From contig CACXNN010000101.1 of assembly GCA_902768995.1 (NCBI GenBank), forward strand, positions 1 through 7,552: a stretch of DNA of 7,552 bases, in the 5' to 3' direction. Made by a program: the position numbers and the translations under genes. Within the stretch, counting starts at the first letter, position 1. Each line of letters opens with the position of its first letter. Below the pieces are notes generated by a model. That model saw only the letters and a program-made list of their open reading frames with translations, made no database searches and was not told where the DNA came from. The stretch comes from an uncultured Eubacteriales bacterium (lineage in GTDB: Bacteria; Bacillota; Clostridia; Christensenellales; CAG-138). Shown here one piece after another: positions 5,454 through 7,552 of this stretch.

Positions 5454-6406
5454 GGGGCAGCTCCTCGGTATAGAGCATGTCGTGGGAGATGCTGCCGTAG
5501 AAGAGGCGGCTGATCTCGGCATGGTCCTTCGTTTGGCCCAATATCCACATGAGCTTGGCCACCACGGCCTCGGTGGTCATGTCGTAGGCCTCCAGCACGG
5601 GCAGGTCCTGCTTCAGCTTATGCCCCACCCGGTACACGGTGAGATCGCTCCCCTCGTTGGGCACCTGGGTGGTCATGACCACGGTCTTCCCCGCCAGCAC
5701 GCCCCGGCGGATGGCCGCGTAGAATCGGCTGCCCTCGCTGGGCACGCCGCCCACGCCGAAGCTCTCCACCACCAGCGCGTCCTTGCGGCGGAGCATGTAG
5801 GAAAGGACCTCCGGCCCCATGCCGGGGATCAGCTTCACGAGACCCACGCTGTCGTCCAGCTTGTGGCTGAACACGGACGGAGGCGAGCTCCGGATAGTTG
5901 ATGCTGGAGAAGGCGGAAAAGCTCTTGGACCGGACCTTCCGGGCCCGGGTGCCCAGGATCACGGACCCGTTGAACACGATGACCACGCCGCAGCTCCCCG
6001 GCGAGCAGGCGTAGGCGAAGGCGTCCAGCAGGTTCACCTGGGAGTCCGTGTTCTCGGAATGGATGGGCTTCTGGGCCCCCGTGAGCACGATGGGCTTGGG
6101 CGAGCGCCGCACGAGATAGCTGAGGGCCGCCGCCGTATAGGCCATGGTATCCGTGCCGTGGGCCACCACGAAGCCGTCATACTGGTCGTAATACCGCTCG
6201 ATGGCCCCGGAGATCACCAGCCAGTCGGCCGGGGTCATGTCCGTGCTGTCCAGATTCAGGACCTGGATGGCGTGGGGCTCGCAGATGTTCTTCAGCCCCG
6301 GGACGCTCTTTAAGAGCTCCTCCCCGGAGATGGTGGGCGTGAGCCCGCTCGGTGTATTGCCGGAGGCGATGGTCCCCCCGGTAGCGATCAACAATATCTT
6401 CTTCAT
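5443..6406 (-). pseudogene. ansA: Type I L-asparaginase, broken by a frameshift and small internal deletion
   Basis: The 5' frame encodes an asparaginase N-terminus: ATGGTIASGN with catalytic-type threonine T12, DSTDM (53-57) with the substrate-binding pair, HGTDTMAYTA (83-92) with T85 and D86, and KSFSAFSSINYPELASV (161-177). The C-terminal domain continues in another frame from about 5874: VGLVKLIPGMG, VVESFGVGGVP, TTQVPNEGSD, AYDMTTEAVVAKL, ending at 5443. The intact enzyme hydrolyses L-asparagine to aspartate and ammonia in the cytoplasm. Joining the halves needs a +1 step near 5875, and the stretch between INYP and KLIPG is about 15-20 residues shorter than in relatives such as E. coli AnsA, so a deletion of 3n+2 bases is likely. 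As read, translation runs 85 residues out of frame and stops at 5618. It could be a real pseudogene or an assembly error. The symbol is by family. Confidence 0.85.
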
Positions 6407-6412
6407 GGCTTT

Positions 6413-6441
6413 AGTATAGCGAAGATGGCGCCTATTTGCAA
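6413..6441 (-). promoter_or_regulatory. Asparaginase promoter, apparently producing a leaderless mRNA
   Basis: On the minus strand TTGCAA (6436-6441, four of six matches to the -35 consensus) is followed by a 17-bp spacer and TATACT (6413-6418, five of six matches to the -10). Only six bases separate the -10 from the ATG at 6406, so the expected first transcribed base falls at or next to the start codon. No ribosome binding site precedes the ATG, which agrees with leaderless initiation. The -35 lies directly beyond the rpmE terminator, so the gene is separated from rpmE transcription. The promoter match is good; leaderless translation is inferred from spacing. Confidence 0.65.
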
Positions 6442-6473
6442 GGAATAAAGAAAATCTCCCGCGGACGGGAGAT
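6442..6473 (-). terminator. Intrinsic terminator of rpmE
   Basis: On the minus strand ATCTCCCG (6466-6473) pairs perfectly with CGGGAGAT (6454-6461) around a four-base loop TCCG, and the stem is followed by TTTCTTTATT (plus strand 6444-6453). An eight-pair GC-rich stem with a following U-rich tract is a standard intrinsic terminator. It ends about 45 bases after the rpmE stop and just ahead of the asparaginase -35 box. Confidence 0.88.
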
Positions 6474-6515
6474 CGATTCTTTTGGTTGTGGGGTTGGAGT
6501 GGTTCAGAGGGGAAC

Positions 6516-6632
6516 TTACATGCCGTACCGCTTCTTGAAGCGATCGACCCGTCCGCCGCTGTCCACCAGCTTCTGCCGGCCCGTGAAGAACGGATGGCAC
6601 TTGCTGCAGATTTGTTGGATATCTTTCTTCAT
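6516..6632 (-). CDS. rpmE: 50S ribosomal protein L31, N-terminally shortened
   Basis: The 38-codon frame reads MKKDIQQICSKCHPFFTG, then RQKLVDSGGRVDRFKKRYGM. From CSKCHPFFTG onward it is a textbook bL31 C-terminus. Relatives are about 65-70 residues long and begin with roughly 30 further residues including a first cysteine pair of the zinc site. Those are absent: the protein starts right at the KKDI segment that normally sits in the middle, and keeps only the second pair (C9, C12). No missing N-terminus is found upstream in any frame. The ATG at 6632 has AAAGGAGT at 6641-6648, good spacing, and its own promoter and terminator, so this short frame is what the locus would express. L31 bridges the ribosomal subunits. 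The neighbour rho is its usual partner in Firmicutes. The deletion looks in-frame; an assembly error cannot be excluded. Confidence 0.87.
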   Translation of the reverse strand: MKKDIQQICSKCHPFFTGRQKLVDSGGRVDRFKKRYGM

Positions 6633-6653
6633 GTATTATCACTCCTTTGTCGT

Positions 6654-6665
6654 GTAATGCATTAC
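6654..6665. promoter_or_regulatory. Perfect 12-bp palindrome, operator-like, in the rpmE leader
   Basis: GTAATGCATTAC is a perfect palindrome located between the rpmE -10 box and the ribosome binding site, just after the expected transcription start. As RNA it would have no loop, so a DNA-binding dimer is a better explanation than a hairpin. GTAAT and ATTAC half-sites are typical of Fur/Zur-type boxes, although those usually have a one-base centre and this has two. Zinc-dependent control of L31 and L33 genes by Zur is known in other bacteria. The link here is inference, and a 12-base palindrome could also be chance. Confidence 0.4.
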
Positions 6666-6673
6666 CGTTTGCC

Positions 6674-6701
6674 ATTATACCATGGCGAACCGAAAATGCA
6701 A
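6674..6701 (-). promoter_or_regulatory. rpmE promoter
   Basis: The minus strand carries a perfect -10 box TATAAT (6674-6679) preceded by TGG (extended -10), with TTGCAT (6696-6701) 16 bases upstream as a partial -35. Transcription should start near 6667 and give a leader of about 35 bases ending in the AAAGGAGT ribosome binding site. The extended -10 compensates for the imperfect -35. This separates rpmE from rho, whose stop lies about 40 bases beyond the -35. Confidence 0.78.
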
Positions 6702-6742
6702 GCACTTTTTTCAGGAAATTTTTTGGCGCTTTTTTCCCCGGA

Positions 6743-7552
<810 letters not shown>

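Noticed and set aside
5866..5905. Programmed ribosomal frameshift in the asparaginase gene
   Set aside because: No slippery heptamer or downstream stem is evident, this enzyme family is not known to need one, and the missing linker residues point to a deletion instead.
6403..6705. 100-codon minus-strand frame covering rpmE
   Set aside because: It is out of frame with the clear L31 sequence, starts upstream of the promoter -10 box and crosses the terminator.

Overview
The window looks like chromosomal DNA from a GC-rich Firmicute of the class Clostridia, most likely an Oscillospirales-type gut bacterium. This rests on strong AGGAGG-type ribosome binding sites, GC-rich codon use with AT-rich intergenic gaps, a Firmicutes-type rho-rpmE gene order, and a cysteine-containing L33. 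The lineage is inferred from style and gene content, not from a marker search.

Layout, left to right. The left edge holds the 5' end of rpmG (ribosomal protein L33, minus strand) behind a strong promoter with phased A-tracts. Divergent from it is a plus-strand gene for a DinB-like protein with a HicB-like N-terminus. A tight plus-strand cluster follows: a PrsW-family membrane protease, a family 2 glycoside hydrolase whose start codon overlaps the protease stop, and a small PCC/DUF296-domain protein one base after the hydrolase. This cluster ends in a 269-bp intergenic region full of structure: a 134-bp element with 10-bp terminal inverted repeats that can fold as a three-way junction, a perfect 14-bp tandem duplication, and a mirror repeat merging into a perfect 16-bp hairpin. 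The right half is all on the minus strand and convergent with the cluster: the 3' part of rho, rpmE (L31) with its own promoter and terminator, a type I asparaginase, and a small lipoprotein overlapping the asparaginase end.

Two genes on the right are damaged or unusual. The asparaginase reading frame is broken near position 5875, where about 20 residues also seem to be missing. L31 is only 38 codons long: it lacks the N-terminal half, including the first cysteine pair, yet keeps a good promoter, ribosome binding site and terminator. Either these are real deletions or the assembly has errors here.

I see no phage, CRISPR, transposase or defence system. The items most worth a second look are the intergenic three-way-junction element, the short L31 with a palindromic operator-like site in its leader, the broken asparaginase with its apparently leaderless promoter, and the glycoside hydrolase with a helical insertion in its C-terminal part.
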